Source of the DNA: Lentisphaeria bacterium
GTDB taxonomy: Bacteria; Verrucomicrobiota; Lentisphaeria; Victivallales; UBA1829
Direction: 5' to 3'
NCBI GenBank assembly: GCA_017456805.1
Contig: JAFTIQ010000057.1
Location: forward strand, 1-10,114
DNA length: 10,114 nt
Under the pieces are notes generated by a model that saw nothing but the letters and a program-made list of their open reading frames with translations, was not told where the DNA came from and did no database searches. The translations under genes and the position numbers were made by a program. How positions within the stretch are numbered: the stretch's first letter is position 1; each line of letters starts with the position of its first letter. Below are positions 9,741 to 10,114 of this stretch, piece after piece.

Positions 9741-9785
9741 AAAAAAATGTTGCCAGTAATTCCTGCATCAATTACTGGCAACATT
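9741..9785 (-). terminator. Hairpin with T-tract, copy 1
   Basis: ATGTTGCCAGTAATT (9747-9761) pairs perfectly with its reverse complement at 9770-9784 around the 8-base loop CCTGCATC; one more A-T pair can form outside. On the minus strand it is followed by seven T residues (A-tract 9741-9747). This is the form of an intrinsic terminator, but no gene ends just upstream of it. Instead a promoter-like sequence lies immediately before it. A protein-binding palindrome is an alternative reading. Confidence 0.6.
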
Positions 9786-9787
9786 GT

Positions 9788-9816
9788 AATATAATATCGT
9801 AAGGTATAAAAGTCAA
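9788..9816 (-). promoter_or_regulatory. Predicted sigma70-type promoter before hairpin copy 1
   Basis: On the minus strand, TTGACT (-35, 9811-9816), 17-base spacer, TATATT (-10, 9788-9793). The -10 ends only a few bases before the hairpin, so transcription would begin at about 9782, at the base of the stem. Readthrough past the T-tract would run towards fucO. Confidence 0.5.
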
Positions 9817-9945
9817 GCAGAAGAAGCAAAGAAAATGTAGAAAAGAGCATCTTAGATTCAAAAAAAGAAGATGTATCGGTTAAAAATCTCTAAAATCTAC
9901 CAATCTATACCAAACTCTTCAGTCCCCAAATCCCTACCAGAAAAA

Positions 9946-10015
9946 ATATCAATTTTCTCTCTTGAAAAAATACCAATTTTCTCTCTTGAAAAAATACCAA
10001 TTTTCTCTCTTGAAA
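9946..10015. repeat. 24-bp tandem repeat, three copies
   Basis: Units at 9946, 9970 and 9994, each ATACCAATTTTCTCTCTTG (ATATC in the first) plus an A-run. The third unit is cut after TTGAAA and merges with the A-tract of hairpin copy 2. One diverged single copy of the same word lies beside hairpin copy 1 (about 9722-9738). Confidence 0.9.
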
Positions 10016-10016
10016 C

Positions 10017-10062
10017 AAAAAAAATGTTGCCAGTAATTCCTGTATCAATTACTGGCAACATT
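10017..10062 (-). terminator. Hairpin with T-tract, copy 2
   Basis: The same 15-bp perfect stem as copy 1 (10024-10038 with 10047-10061); the loop differs by one base (CCTGTATC). On the minus strand it is followed by eight T residues (A-tract 10017-10024). Conservation of both stem arms in the two copies suggests the hairpin or palindrome is the selected part, though recent duplication could also explain it. Confidence 0.6.
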
Positions 10063-10065
10063 AGT

Positions 10066-10093
10066 AATATAATCCGAAAAGTTAAAAATGCAA
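10066..10093 (-). promoter_or_regulatory. Predicted promoter before hairpin copy 2
   Basis: On the minus strand, TTGCAT (-35, 10088-10093), 16-base spacer, TATATT (-10, 10066-10071). The -10 and its distance to the hairpin match copy 1 closely, while the spacer sequence has diverged. The -35 is weaker than in copy 1. Confidence 0.4.
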
Positions 10094-10114
10094 GTAAAAA
10101 ACATGAAGATAACA

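Larger units (their letters stand above)
9364..10114. other. AT-rich repeat-bearing intergenic region without a convincing gene
   Basis: About 750 bases with no open frame that has both a ribosome binding site and recognisable protein features. It contains a 32-bp tandem duplication, a 24-bp tandem repeat in three copies, and two related promoter-hairpin-T-tract modules. The two modules also share flanking words: CTCTCTTGAA next to the T-tract, and CATCTTAGA further on (9692-9700 and 9849-9857). This supports an old segmental duplication followed by different repeat expansions. I see nothing further supportable in 9364-9600 beyond AT-rich sequence. Confidence 0.7.

Noticed and set aside
9583..9771. 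Minus-strand open frame of 62 codons, Phe- and Ser-rich
   Set aside because: It is built from the hairpin, the T-tract and the 32-bp tandem repeat, and the frame is not kept in the second hairpin module. It looks like translated repeat DNA.
9946..10015. CRISPR array
   Set aside because: The 24-bp units are directly adjacent, with no spacers of unique sequence and no cas genes nearby; this is a simple tandem repeat.
9747..10061. Insertion sequence or MITE with the hairpins as terminal inverted repeats
   Set aside because: Each hairpin is a self-contained palindrome rather than two ends facing each other, there is no transposase frame between them, and no flanking target duplication is visible. 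A dispersed repeat remains possible.

Overview
The window looks like a chromosomal piece from a PVC-superphylum gut-type bacterium, most likely Lentisphaerota (Victivallis-like). This is inferred from three things. The large surface protein mixes AIDA-type Gly-Gly repeats with chlamydial Pmp-type GGAI/FxxN repeats. The CE4, lipoprotein and FucO genes suit a carbohydrate-fermenting lifestyle. Base composition is moderate, with purine-rich Shine-Dalgarno sites. I could not run a taxonomic search, so the phylum is a moderate-confidence guess.

Layout: (1) 2-3289, plus strand: the 3' part of a very large repetitive surface adhesin. Its 5' end lies outside the window. (2) 3299-3339: a GC-rich hairpin between two convergent transcription units. 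(3) 3352-7927, minus strand: a tight four-gene operon. In transcription order it encodes a membrane-anchored protein of unknown function, a periplasmic sugar-binding-type lipoprotein, NAD-dependent DNA ligase LigA, and a CE4 polysaccharide deacetylase-like protein. Gaps are 25, 9-15 and 3 bases, and one clear sigma70-like promoter lies at 7978-8006. (4) 8091-8129: the intrinsic terminator of the next unit upstream. (5) 8154-9296, minus strand: fucO, lactaldehyde reductase, alone with its own extended -10 promoter and strong ribosome binding site. (6) 9364-10114: about 750 bases of AT-rich DNA without a convincing gene, holding repeats and two copies of a promoter-hairpin-T-tract module.

Functionally, FucO is the redox-balancing step of anaerobic fucose/rhamnose use (lactaldehyde to 1,2-propanediol). 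The surface protein is probably an exported adhesion or scaffold protein. The operon joins a housekeeping ligase to an orphan ABC-type binding lipoprotein that has no permease or ATPase beside it. The least ordinary part is the right-hand intergenic region. There, two diverged copies of one module each place a minus-strand promoter directly before a perfect 15-bp hairpin and a 7-8 base T-tract. This arrangement would make an RNA of only about 40 nucleotides, or would place an operator-like palindrome at the transcription start.
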